From NCBI GenBank assembly GCA_020444775.1, contig JAGRHX010000524.1, forward strand, positions 1 through 10,509: a stretch of DNA of 10,509 nucleotides. The letters are read 5' to 3'. This DNA comes from Gammaproteobacteria bacterium. GTDB lineage: Bacteria > Pseudomonadota > Gammaproteobacteria > HK1. Of the stretch, positions 1 through 7,049 are shown in pieces; position 1 is the first letter of the stretch; every line of letters begins with the position of its first letter. The position numbers and the translations under genes are program-made. A model generated the notes under the pieces. It worked only from the letters and a program-made list of their open reading frames with translations, did no database searches and was not told the DNA's origin.

Positions 1-1831
1 TGGTGTGCAGCGTGGACAGCACCAGGTGGCCGGTCAGCGAGGCTTCGACGCCAGCGTGCGCGGTCTCGTGGTCACGCATCTCACCGATCATGATGACGTC
101 CGGATCGGCACGCAGGAATGCACGCAAGGCCTGGGCGAAGGTGAAGCCGATCTTCGGCTGCACCTGCACCTGCTGCAGCCCGGGCTGGGTGATCTCGACC
201 GGGTCCTCCGCGGTCCAGATCTTGCGATCGGGCTGATTGATGTGACCGAGAATGGAGTGCAGCGTGGTGGTCTTGCCCGAACCGGTCGGCCCGACCACGA
301 GCAGGATGCCGTGGGGATGCATGGCGAGCTCCTCGATGGCCTGCTGATTGCGCGCCGAGAAGTTCATCGCCGACAGCGGCAGCGGCTTGCTGGCGGCGAG
401 GATCCGCAGCACCGCGCTCTCACCGTGCACGGTCGGCAGGGTGGCAACCCGCAGCTCCACCGGGCGGCGCTGATAGCGGACCATGCACTTGCCGTCCTGC
501 GGCTTGCGTCGCTCGGAGATGTCCAGCCCCGACATCACCTTGATCCGTGCCACCACCGCGCGAATGTGGGTGGCTGGGATGGTCAGTGCGGTCCTGCAGA
601 CACCATCGACCCGATACCGCACGTCGGCCGGCTGGCGACCCTTGTTGGGCTCGATGTGAATATCCGAAGCGCCCTGCCGGTAGGCCTCGACGATGAGCTG
701 ATTGACCAGCCGCACCACGGTGGCCTCATCCTCGCTGGGCCCCTCGTCGTAGCCGTCCAGAGCGCCCTGGTCGTCGTCCACGGCGAGCTCGTCGACCAGA
801 CCGGACAGGTCGATGCGCTCCTCGCCATAGCCCAGGTCCTCGCCCAGATAACGCAGGATGTCATCGGGCAGCCCGACCTTGAGCACGTAGCTGTCCGCGC
901 GCACCAGCGATTGCATCTCCTGGATGCGCTCGCGGTCGGACGGGTCGTCGATGAGGATCGTCACCTCGCTGCGGTCACCCTCCACCGGCACCCAGAGCTG
1001 ACGTTTGAGGAAGATGTCCTTGATACCCGGGATCAGATGCCGGGGTAGCTCGCGGGCCGCATCGAAACCCATGTACGGCACCTGATGGTAGCGTGCCAGG
1101 GATTCGCCGATCTCGGCAGCGCTCAGATTCGCCTCGGCCATCAGCAAGCGCGGCACGTTGCTGTTCTCGGTCCTGGCCCGAGCCTCGAGCTGCTCGAGCT
1201 CCGCCTCGCTGATGCGCTTGCGCATCACCAGATACTCGTAAGGTGCGTTGGTGCTGCGCAGCTCATAGCGGAACTTCTGGCCGATGAGCGCCGCCATCTT
1301 CACGGCACGCTTGAGATCGCCAGACGAGAAGGTCGGGCGGGTCCTGCAGTTGAGGATCTGCAGCACGCCCAGCAACACGTCCTTGTGCTTGATCGGCACC
1401 ACGATCATCGACCGGGTACGAAAACCGGTGCGCAGATCGAAGCTGCTGTCAAAGCGCAGCTCCGGATGGATGCGCTTCAGCTCGTTGGCGTCGTGCGCAT
1501 CGGCGATGTTCAGCTCCTGCTGGCTGAGCGCGACGTAGCCGGCAATCGAGCTGCTCGACAACGGCACATGAATGGTCTTGAGATCATCGCCGCTCTTGAA
1601 CCTCGACACGAGGTTGGAGTCACGACGGTTGCGCTGGTAGACCGTCATCCGTTCGGCGTTGAGGATCTGGAGCATGTCCGGCTCGATCGCCGGCAACACG
1701 TCGCTGAAGCTCTCCGCGGCGTGAATGCGCTCGAGTATCGAGCTCAGGACCCGTTGCAGCTCCACCGCCGGGTCGACCGCGGGATCGCTGCTGACCTGCA
1801 CCGCGGAACCGGCAAGCGCCGACTGGCTCAT
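1..1831 (-). CDS. GAF-domain GspE/PilB-family secretion or pilus assembly ATPase (C-terminus beyond window)
   Basis: This is a hexameric traffic ATPase of the type II secretion/type IV pilus family, which powers pilin or pseudopilin assembly at the cytoplasmic face of the inner membrane. The 610 residues visible give GAF (about 22-195), a GspE/MshE-type N-terminal domain (about 205-330), an acidic linker (about 345-370) and the ATPase domain (from about 371). Visible motifs are Walker A GPTGSGKTT (514-522), the Asp box TAEDPVE (540-546), Walker B with DPDVIMIGEMRD (576-587) and the His box ending STLHT (606-610). The ATPase core looks intact. Any CxxC zinc loop lies beyond the left edge. The ATG start is supported by AGGAG 8 bases upstream. 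Classical GspE and PilB lack a GAF domain, so a ligand may gate this motor (inference). The GAF has N161-C162 where cyclic-nucleotide GAFs have NK, and D172-L173 in place of DE. No pilin or secretin gene lies nearby, so the apparatus served is unknown. Confidence 0.93.
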   Translation of the reverse strand, partial: MSQSALAGSAVQVSSDPAVDPAVELQRVLSSILERIHAAESFSDVLPAIEPDMLQILNAERMTVYQRNRRDSNLVSRFKSGDDLKTIHVPLSSSSIAGYVALSQQELNIADAHDANELKRIHPELRFDSSFDLRTGFRTRSMIVVPIKHKDVLLGVLQILNCRTRPTFSSGDLKRAVKMAALIGQKFRYELRSTNAPYEYLVMRKRISEAELEQLEARARTENSNVPRLLMAEANLSAAEIGESLARYHQVPYMGFDAARELPRHLIPGIKDIFLKRQLWVPVEGDRSEVTILIDDPSDRERIQEMQSLVRADSYVLKVGLPDDILRYLGEDLGYGEERIDLSGLVDELAVDDDQGALDGYDEGPSEDEATVVRLVNQLIVEAYRQGASDIHIEPNKGRQPADVRYRVDGVCRTALTIPATHIRAVVARIKVMSGLDISERRKPQDGKCMVRYQRRPVELRVATLPTVHGESAVLRILAASKPLPLSAMNFSARNQQAIEELAMHPHGILLVVGPTGSGKTTTLHSILGHINQPDRKIWTAEDPVEITQPGLQQVQVQPKIGFTFAQALRAFLRADPDVIMIGEMRDHETAHAGVEASLTGHLVLSTLHT

Positions 1832-1839
1832 ACGGCTTG

Positions 1840-1844
1840 CTCCT
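1840..1844 (-). promoter_or_regulatory. Ribosome binding site of the GAF-GspE gene
   Basis: On the minus strand AGGAG lies 8 bases before the ATG at 1831. It fixes the start of the GAF-GspE gene. Confidence 0.75.
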
Positions 1845-1926
1845 GACTGACTGGGGATGACCTGCTTGCTTTGTCGGCGGACACCTCGGGGTATTTAGCA
1901 GCACCTGCGCGAATCGCTGCGCCCTA

Positions 1927-1948
1927 CGCGGCCCCGGCCGGGGCCGCG
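1927..1948. repeat. 22-bp perfect GC-only palindrome in a divergent intergenic region
   Basis: All 22 bases are self-complementary with no central spacer, and every base is G or C; the core is CCCCGGCCGGGG. The palindrome lies between the divergent GAF-GspE gene (start 1831) and GFA gene (start 2023), about 96 and 75 bp from the two start codons. It could be an operator or a cruciform/hairpin element. No T tract follows on either side, so it does not look like an intrinsic terminator. The role is unknown. Confidence 0.6.
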
Positions 1949-2008
1949 GATCCTGCTTGTCAGAGCGCCGGGCACACGGGCACGATGCGCGCAGAACGGT
2001 ACCTGAGC

Positions 2009-2013
2009 AGGAG
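2009..2013 (+). promoter_or_regulatory. Ribosome binding site of the GFA-family gene
   Basis: AGGAG lies 9 bases before the ATG at 2023. It decides that start over an upstream in-frame TTG at 1957, which would add 22 residues outside the conserved domain. Confidence 0.75.
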
Positions 2014-2022
2014 AGAGCAACG

Positions 2023-2418
2023 ATGCACACCTATCACGGCAGCTGCCATTGCGGCGCAATTCGCTATGAGGTCGAGCTGGACCTGCACCGGGTCACCCGT
2101 TGCACCTGCTCGATCTGTCGCAAGAAGGGTGCGCTGCTGGCGCGTGCCGACCCACAGCGCCTGCGCATCCTGCAAGGTGAAGAGCACATGCAGCTGTACC
2201 AGTTCAACCAGATGATCGCCCGGCACTATTTCTGCCCGACCTGTGGCATCCATACCTTTGGCAATCCACGCGCCGCGCCGCATCTGTTCGTCGTCAACGT
2301 CAACACCTTGGATGACTACGATCTGGACGCCGAGCAACCCGAGATCAGGGTGTTCGACGGCCGCAACTGGGAGACCGCAATTGGCGAGCACCGTTTCGAC
2401 GACGCGCCGCGACGCTGA
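2023..2418 (+). CDS. GFA-family (CENP-V/GFA domain) zinc-binding protein
   Basis: The product is 131 residues long and consists of one GFA domain (glutathione-dependent formaldehyde-activating enzyme fold). The cysteines sit where the family has its zinc ligands: C8-x-C10 in SCHCG, C27-x-C29-xx-C32 in RCTCSICRKKG, and C71-xx-C74 in CPTCG. The family's founding member binds glutathione and was proposed to speed formation of S-hydroxymethylglutathione. Most members, including short ones like this, have no proven substrate, so formaldehyde should not be assumed here. The ATG is chosen because AGGAG sits 9 bases upstream and the conserved domain begins at residue 4. The gene stands alone, divergent from the GAF-GspE gene and convergent with the cyclase gene. 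It has no signal peptide or membrane segment and is likely cytoplasmic. Confidence 0.9.
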   Translation: MHTYHGSCHCGAIRYEVELDLHRVTRCTCSICRKKGALLARADPQRLRILQGEEHMQLYQFNQMIARHYFCPTCGIHTFGNPRAAPHLFVVNVNTLDDYDLDAEQPEIRVFDGRNWETAIGEHRFDDAPRR

Positions 2419-2502
2419 GTGAGCGATCGCGCTCGAAGGCTGGCCGCGCTGGACGTGATCGCGGGTGCGGGGTGTCGGCGACGGGCCGTGACAGTCGGCG
2501 GC

Positions 2503-2517
2503 CGGCCGCTTCGGCCG
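2503..2517 (-). terminator. Possible terminator hairpin of the adenylate cyclase gene
   Basis: Two CGGCCG blocks (2503-2508 and 2512-2517) can form a 6-bp stem with a 3-base loop, directly beyond the cyclase stop codon (2521-2523) and inside the 102-bp convergent gap with the GFA gene. A second self-complementary GC block (2498-2509) overlaps it. No T tract follows, so intrinsic termination is uncertain. The hairpin may only protect the mRNA end. Confidence 0.3.
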
Positions 2518-2520
2518 CGT

Positions 2521-5442
2521 TCATTTGCTCTGCGCGAACCAGACTCCATCCCAATCGGCCGGCGGCGAGCGGATGAAGGCCTCGCAGCGTTGGATATAGG
2601 TCCGGCACGGCCCGTCGTCGTCCGCGCCGGCCTCGAACTCGGCAAGCGCCTGGTCGAAGAAGCCTCGCTGATACAAGCCATAGCCGGTCTCGAAGCGCTG
2701 CTGCGCCTCGCTCAGCGGATGATCGGCAAGCCCCAGCACCTCGTGGATCTCCACCGGTCGCTGCTTACCCTTGGCCACCACCCGGTCCACGGCCCGGGTC
2801 CGGAAATGGTCGCCGAGCAACTGCCGGGTGCTCTGGCTGATCAGCAGGGTCGTGCCGTAGATCTTGTTCAGCCCCTCGATACGCGACGCCAGATTCACAC
2901 CGTCGCCGATGACGGTGTAGTCCATGCGCTTGTGCGAGCCCATGTTGCCGGAGATCACGTCATCGGTGTTGATGCCGATGCCGATCCGAATCGGCGCCAT
3001 GCCAGAGCGGACGCGGCGCAGGTTGAACGCGTCCAGGGCCCGACACATGCCCAGTGAGGCACGCACCGCGCGCACCGCGTCGTCGTCCTGCGCGTAGGGC
3101 ACGCCAAACACCGCCATCAGCGCGTCGCCGATGAACTTGTCGAGCACCCCCCGCTCCTGGAACACCTCGTCGACCATCAAGGTGAAGTATTCGTTGAGGA
3201 AGTCCATGACCTCCTCGGCGCTGAGCTGCTCGGCGATCGTGGTGAAGCCACGGATGTCGCTGAACAGCACCGTGGCCCGGCTGCGGATGCCGCCCAGGGC
3301 CTGCTGACGCGGGTCCTCGAGCATCCGCTCGACGATGTCCTTGGCCATGTAACGGGTCAGGGTGCTCTTGACCCGCTTCTCCTGGGTGACGTCCTCCACC
3401 ACCAGCACCACGCCCTGAAAGCGCGACTCGGTGTCCTGCAGGGGCAGCGCGTTGGCATTGACGATACCCTCACCGGAGGCGAGCTCGGGCACCTGCAGCT
3501 CGAACTGGATGGCACTCTCGCCCGTCTGGTAGACCGAGTCCACCAGATCGCTGAGCACGCTGTTGGCGCCGAACACCTCCGCCTGCGGGCGTCCCACGAG
3601 GCGATCGTCGGACAGGCCCAGCATTCGTTGCGCGGCAACGTTGGCCGTGACCAGCACCGCCTCGCGGTCGAAGGTGATGATGCCGTTGCTGATGCTCTGC
3701 TGGACGCTCTCAAGATAATTCTTTATCTCGACCACGCTGGCATGCAGCCTGGCGTTGTCCACGGCGACCCCGATCTGACTGCAGATCGCCTCGGCCAGGT
3801 CCACGTCCTGCTGGTCGAACACGCCGGTGTCCTTGTTGATCGCCTGCATCACGCCGGTCACCCGGCCACCGCGGTCGCGCACCGGCACGCAGAGCACGCT
3901 GCGCGTGCGGTAGCCGGTCTTGCGATCGAACTCCGGGTTGAAGCGCTCGTCGTTGTAGACGTCCTTTATGTTCAAGGTCTTGCCACTGGCTGCCGCCACC
4001 CCGGCCAGCCCCACACCCAGCGGAAAACGTATCTCCTTGAGGTCGGTGCCCTGAGCGATCATCGACCACAGCTCGCCCTTCTCCTCGTCGATCACGAAGA
4101 ACGAGCCACGATCGCACTTCAGCGCCGCCGGCAGCTTGGTGACGATGCGCGGGATCAGGGTCGACAGGTCCAGCGTCTCGCTCAAGGTCCGAGCGATGTC
4201 GAGCAGGATGCTCATACGCTCGTGGCTGCCGACCATGCGGTTGTAGAGATTGAAGTTCTCGACCGCGATTGCCGCCTGGTTGGCAAACGCCAGGAACAGC
4301 CGCTCGTCCTCGACATCGAAGGGTCGGCCGGTGAGCTTGTTGATGACCTGCACCACCCCAAGGACCTCACCATTGAGGCTCCATACCGGCCCGCACAGGA
4401 TGCTCCGGGTCCTATAGCCGGTGGCGATGTCCACCGCCTGACTGAAGCGCTCGTCGGCGTACGCGTCCGGGATGTTCTGCAGCTCGGCGTGCTGGGCGAC
4501 CCAGCCGGCGATGCCGACCCCGGCCGGAATCCGTATCTCGCGGGTACCGGCGCCTTCGGCCACCTTCGACCAGAGCTCGCCGGTGTGCTCGTCGAGCAGG
4601 AACAGTGAGGCGCGATCGGCCTCCATCAGGGTGCTGGCGGTATGCACGAGGCGTTCGATGAGGCCGTCGATGCCGGCGCCCACGGCCTTGGTGTCGGACA
4701 GATCCAGGAACTCGCGAAGATGCTTGAGCGAGCGTTCCGCCAGCTTGCGCCGGGCATGGTCCTGCTCGTAACGCTTGCTGGTTTCCTGCAGCCGCTGCGT
4801 GACCACCGACCAGAAGGCCTTGACCAGCCCCGGACTGGTCTCCAGCACGCTGGACAGCTGAGCGTAGCTGGCGCGCAGCAGCTGAGTGCGCTCCAGGGCC
4901 CGCACCGAGGCACTGTGCAGACCACCGGTGACCAGCCCCATCTCACCGACCGGCTCGCCGTCCGAGACCGTTGCCAGGGTGGTCTCCTCACCGCTCTCGT
5001 CGACCCGGTATACCTCCAGGCGACCGGAGCCGACCACATACAAGGAGTGCTGCGCGCCATCCTGGCTCAGCAGCACCGTGCCCGGCTCCACCGTGACCTC
5101 CTCGAAGCTGCCGGCCAGACGCTCCAGGTCTGCCTCGTTCAGCGCCTCGAACATCACGCAGCGTCGCAGTCGGTCGCGACGCTGCAGGCGCACGGCGAGC
5201 GAGCGCTGGGCCTCGGTGATCAGCCCTTCGCGCAACATCTGCTCCCCCAGCCGGCCACGTGCGCAACCGGGGGTCGCCTCGTGCTGGCGAGCCGCGGCAC
5301 TCTCGATCACGGCCGGTGGACACTCCAGATAGGCGCCGATGCGCTGGGGGCGCTGAAAGAACAGCTGGTCGGTCATCTGCGGACGCCCGCCTGCGGGCGG
5401 CAGTGTCCTGAACTCGATCGATTGCGGTTCGGGTGCATGCAT
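2521..5442 (-). CDS. Class III adenylate cyclase, CNB-GAF-GAF-PAS-cyclase architecture
   Basis: This enzyme makes cAMP from ATP. Of 973 residues, about 92-195 form a cyclic-nucleotide-binding (CNB) domain, 255-400 GAF1, 425-568 GAF2, 572-690 PAS and 715-900 the catalytic domain. A conserved cyclase tail with a TPR-like helix pair (910-956) ends in DWDGVW. The catalytic set is complete: metal-binding D729 and D773, adenine-selecting K769 and D841, and transition-state N850 and R854. K plus D marks ATP, not GTP, as substrate. GAF1 carries the full NKFDE signature of cyclic-nucleotide-binding GAFs (N368-K369, F375, D379-E380); GAF2 has NK, F and D but Val for the last Glu. GAF-GAF-PAS-cyclase matches cyanobacterial CyaB1/CyaB2; the N-terminal CNB is extra. 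In the CNB cassette the phosphate-binding Arg is H176. No membrane segments are seen. The start is uncertain: ATG 5442 is chosen, ATG 5376 (MTDQLFF) is equally plausible, and a GTG at 5571 is unlikely. Confidence 0.95.
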   Translation of the reverse strand: MHAPEPQSIEFRTLPPAGGRPQMTDQLFFQRPQRIGAYLECPPAVIESAAARQHEATPGCARGRLGEQMLREGLITEAQRSLAVRLQRRDRLRRCVMFEALNEADLERLAGSFEEVTVEPGTVLLSQDGAQHSLYVVGSGRLEVYRVDESGEETTLATVSDGEPVGEMGLVTGGLHSASVRALERTQLLRASYAQLSSVLETSPGLVKAFWSVVTQRLQETSKRYEQDHARRKLAERSLKHLREFLDLSDTKAVGAGIDGLIERLVHTASTLMEADRASLFLLDEHTGELWSKVAEGAGTREIRIPAGVGIAGWVAQHAELQNIPDAYADERFSQAVDIATGYRTRSILCGPVWSLNGEVLGVVQVINKLTGRPFDVEDERLFLAFANQAAIAVENFNLYNRMVGSHERMSILLDIARTLSETLDLSTLIPRIVTKLPAALKCDRGSFFVIDEEKGELWSMIAQGTDLKEIRFPLGVGLAGVAAASGKTLNIKDVYNDERFNPEFDRKTGYRTRSVLCVPVRDRGGRVTGVMQAINKDTGVFDQQDVDLAEAICSQIGVAVDNARLHASVVEIKNYLESVQQSISNGIITFDREAVLVTANVAAQRMLGLSDDRLVGRPQAEVFGANSVLSDLVDSVYQTGESAIQFELQVPELASGEGIVNANALPLQDTESRFQGVVLVVEDVTQEKRVKSTLTRYMAKDIVERMLEDPRQQALGGIRSRATVLFSDIRGFTTIAEQLSAEEVMDFLNEYFTLMVDEVFQERGVLDKFIGDALMAVFGVPYAQDDDAVRAVRASLGMCRALDAFNLRRVRSGMAPIRIGIGINTDDVISGNMGSHKRMDYTVIGDGVNLASRIEGLNKIYGTTLLISQSTRQLLGDHFRTRAVDRVVAKGKQRPVEIHEVLGLADHPLSEAQQRFETGYGLYQRGFFDQALAEFEAGADDDGPCRTYIQRCEAFIRSPPADWDGVWFAQSK

Positions 5443-5782
5443 GGTGCTCTGGTCACGGTCTGCTTCGAGCGTCGTACCGGCGACCGCCGGGCTGGTCCGG
5501 CGAACGCGCCGCTGGCAGGTCGCCGCCACGCACGGGAGGCAACCCGAGCGAGCCGGACGGCGGCGCCCCACGCGTTCGAAGGCACGCCGCCATTATGCTC
5601 ATCGGTTGATTCAGACATGTTGCAAAGATGAATCGTCGCAGAGCCCGTGAAGAAATGTCAGTGATTTTTGTTCGTAGGCCGAGGCAGCCTGCAACGGCCG
5701 CGGGAAGCACGGATTTCGAGCAGTGCCCGGAACCGTGACAGGGCGCACAGGATGCCGCTGGACCTGCCCGACCCGGAGACGC
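5443..5782. other. Gene-free stretch upstream of the cyclase gene
   Basis: These 340 bases lie between the cyclase start and the TIGR03790-type stop. Frames crossing the region encode Arg/Ala/Pro-rich peptides with no recognisable domain, as expected from GC-rich non-coding sequence. Two things stand out: a relatively AT-rich segment (about 5588-5670), where a minus-strand promoter for the cyclase would be expected, and the interrupted palindrome at 5677-5699. I see no convincing -35/-10 pair. CATAAT (minus strand, 5591-5596) resembles a -10 box, but no TTGACA-like hexamer lies at the right distance. Confidence 0.5.
5677..5699. repeat. 23-bp interrupted palindrome upstream of the cyclase gene
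   Basis: The outer arms GGCCG (5677-5681) and CGGCC (5695-5699) and the inner arms GCAG (5684-5687) and CTGC (5689-5692) are symmetric about base 5688, with two mismatched positions between them on each side. A short A/T run (5663-5670) lies next to it. The element sits 235 bp upstream of the cyclase ATG and 84 bp past the TIGR03790-type stop. It could be a regulator-binding dyad or a 3'-end hairpin of the upstream gene. Confidence 0.4.
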
Positions 5783-6787
5783 TCAGTGAGCCCACGGACT
5801 GGCCAGGGGCTCGCCGACGAACACGCCCTCGCCCGGCCATTCGACGCTCTTCCAGTAGGCTTCCAGCAACGTCTCTCCCGCCAGATAGTGACGCACCAGC
5901 ACATCCGGACGTGGGAACTTCTGGGTGTAGGCGCAGGGCTCGACCACCGTGCCGTAGCTGCCGGTGGCGCCGGCCTCCAGCCAGGCCAGCACCGACATCT
6001 GCCGGCTACCGGCCAGCACCCCGCCGCTGGAGGTCAGATGATCGGCCACTGCGCCGGGCAGGAAGCCCAGCGAATCCAGGCCCTCGACATGCGTCAGACC
6101 GGTGAAATACATCATCACGTCGCGCTTGCCGAGGATCCGATCGGCCTTGAGTATGCGCACCCGAAGCTGCTCGTGGGCCAGGGCCAGCACCCGGGGGAAG
6201 AAACGCTGACGCACGCTGCGCCGTTCATCGCTGGTCATGAGCAGATAGGCGCTGCCCCGCGGCTGGCTGCGGTCCGCGCTCAGGCCACGCGCGATCAGCG
6301 CCTTCAACTGCGCCTCGTCGCGGCCGGCCAGCATCATGCTCGGCCGGATGCCCAGGGTCCGGTACGGGGTACGCGTGTCGCTGTCGAAATAGGTGCTGGC
6401 GCGGGTCGGGTTGCACGGTCGCGAGCAATACGCCGGATCGAAGCCGAAGGCCAGGGCGCTGGTCAGCGACATGCAGCCGACCCGGTAGGGCTCGGTCCAG
6501 GCGACCGCATAGGCCTGTACCCGTTTCGGCGTGAGGGCATCGATACGCGCCTTCAGCCTGGCGAAGCGGGTCTCGTCGAGCACCGCCCGATCCGGCTCCA
6601 GATCCAGCGCTATCAGCGCGTCGTCGGGCACGCCGCGAACCTGCTGGTAGTGCCGAGCGATGCTCACGCTGAGCGGATCCTGCCGGTTCATCAGGATCGC
6701 AAGACCGGCGGCGTCCAGTGACCATGCCCCTACCGCAGTCAGGGTGGAGAACAGACCGCAGACCAGCAGCGCCAGGATGCGCGGCAT
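5783..6787 (-). CDS. TIGR03790-type exported protein of unknown function
   Basis: The product is 334 residues. Residues 1-23 look like a Sec signal peptide (MPRILALLVCGLF then an A/G-rich cleavage region), so it is probably exported. The mature start, with LMNRQDPLS (32-40) and HYQQVRGVP (46-54), and the end, with a GATGSYGTVVEP block (273-284), a KFP segment (290-292) and VGEPLASPW (324-332), match the uncharacterised TIGR03790 family as I remember it. No function is established for that family. The overall pattern faintly recalls caspase-fold C25-type peptidases, but I cannot point to a convincing Cys/His dyad and do not assign peptidase activity. Cysteines at 105, 121, 125 and 285 could form disulfides. 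An ATG at 6844 would add 19 residues before the signal peptide; 6787 is preferred because it puts the hydrophobic stretch at the N-terminus. The gene lies upstream of the cyclase on the same strand, 340 bp apart, so co-transcription is doubtful. Confidence 0.85.
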   Translation of the reverse strand: MPRILALLVCGLFSTLTAVGAWSLDAAGLAILMNRQDPLSVSIARHYQQVRGVPDDALIALDLEPDRAVLDETRFARLKARIDALTPKRVQAYAVAWTEPYRVGCMSLTSALAFGFDPAYCSRPCNPTRASTYFDSDTRTPYRTLGIRPSMMLAGRDEAQLKALIARGLSADRSQPRGSAYLLMTSDERRSVRQRFFPRVLALAHEQLRVRILKADRILGKRDVMMYFTGLTHVEGLDSLGFLPGAVADHLTSSGGVLAGSRQMSVLAWLEAGATGSYGTVVEPCAYTQKFPRPDVLVRHYLAGETLLEAYWKSVEWPGEGVFVGEPLASPWAH

Positions 6788-6922
6788 CGAGTATCCATCC
6801 GGCGGCGACGTGGCCGCGGACCCGGGGTTGTGATTCGACGGCATGCGTGGATTCTAGCAGGCGCGGCGCGGCTACCGGTTGGTTCGGTCCGCCCGGTCCA
6901 CCATGTTCATATCACTCCAGAT

Positions 6923-6937
6923 CGCATAGTTTATGCG
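6923..6937. promoter_or_regulatory. AT-rich inverted repeat upstream of the aminotransferase gene
   Basis: CGCATA and TATGCG flank GTT, giving a perfect 6-bp inverted repeat. It lies in the only AT-rich patch (about 6904-6935) of the divergent region between the TIGR03790-type and aminotransferase genes, 112 bp before the aminotransferase ATG. The position suits a promoter or operator, but no clear -35/-10 pair was found. Confidence 0.35.
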
Positions 6938-7011
6938 GCTTCGGGTGCCGCGCCGGGCAGCGCCTCGGACCGACCGTGCTGGTCCGATTGCCGTACCCGC
7001 CGCAGCCGCCA

Positions 7012-7039
7012 GCTCATCAGCCCCCGCTCATCAGCCCAG
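7012..7039 (+). repeat. 14-bp tandem direct repeat in the aminotransferase leader
   Basis: GCTCATCAGCCC occurs at 7012-7023 and again at 7026-7037, separated by CC, giving a 14-base period. The second copy runs into the ribosome binding site (AGGGAG, 7038-7043) of the aminotransferase gene. It may be a local slippage duplication or a leader element affecting translation. Confidence 0.6.
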
Positions 7040-7043
7040 GGAG
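7038..7043 (+). promoter_or_regulatory. Ribosome binding site of the aminotransferase gene
   Basis: AGGGAG lies 6 bases before the ATG at 7050 and fixes this start over an upstream in-frame candidate at 6933. Confidence 0.75.
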
Positions 7044-7049
7044 TCAGCC

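Noticed and set aside
5..1048. Long open frame on the plus strand opposite the GAF-GspE gene
   Set aside because: It is antisense to a gene with intact Walker A, Walker B and His-box motifs. Its own translation shows no domain and is typical of GC-rich shadow frames.
1957..2022. N-terminal extension of the GFA-family protein to a TTG at 1957
   Set aside because: A good AGGAG lies before ATG 2023, and the conserved domain begins just after it.
5443..5571. N-terminal extension of the cyclase to a GTG at 5571
   Set aside because: The extra 43 residues are Arg/Pro-rich and look like translated intergenic sequence, with no ribosome binding site; ATG 5442 or 5376 is preferred.
3628..5631. Two long plus-strand frames opposite the cyclase gene (3628-4608 and 4642-5631)
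   Set aside because: They are antisense to the cyclase, whose domains and catalytic residues are complete; the plus-strand translations have no recognisable domain.
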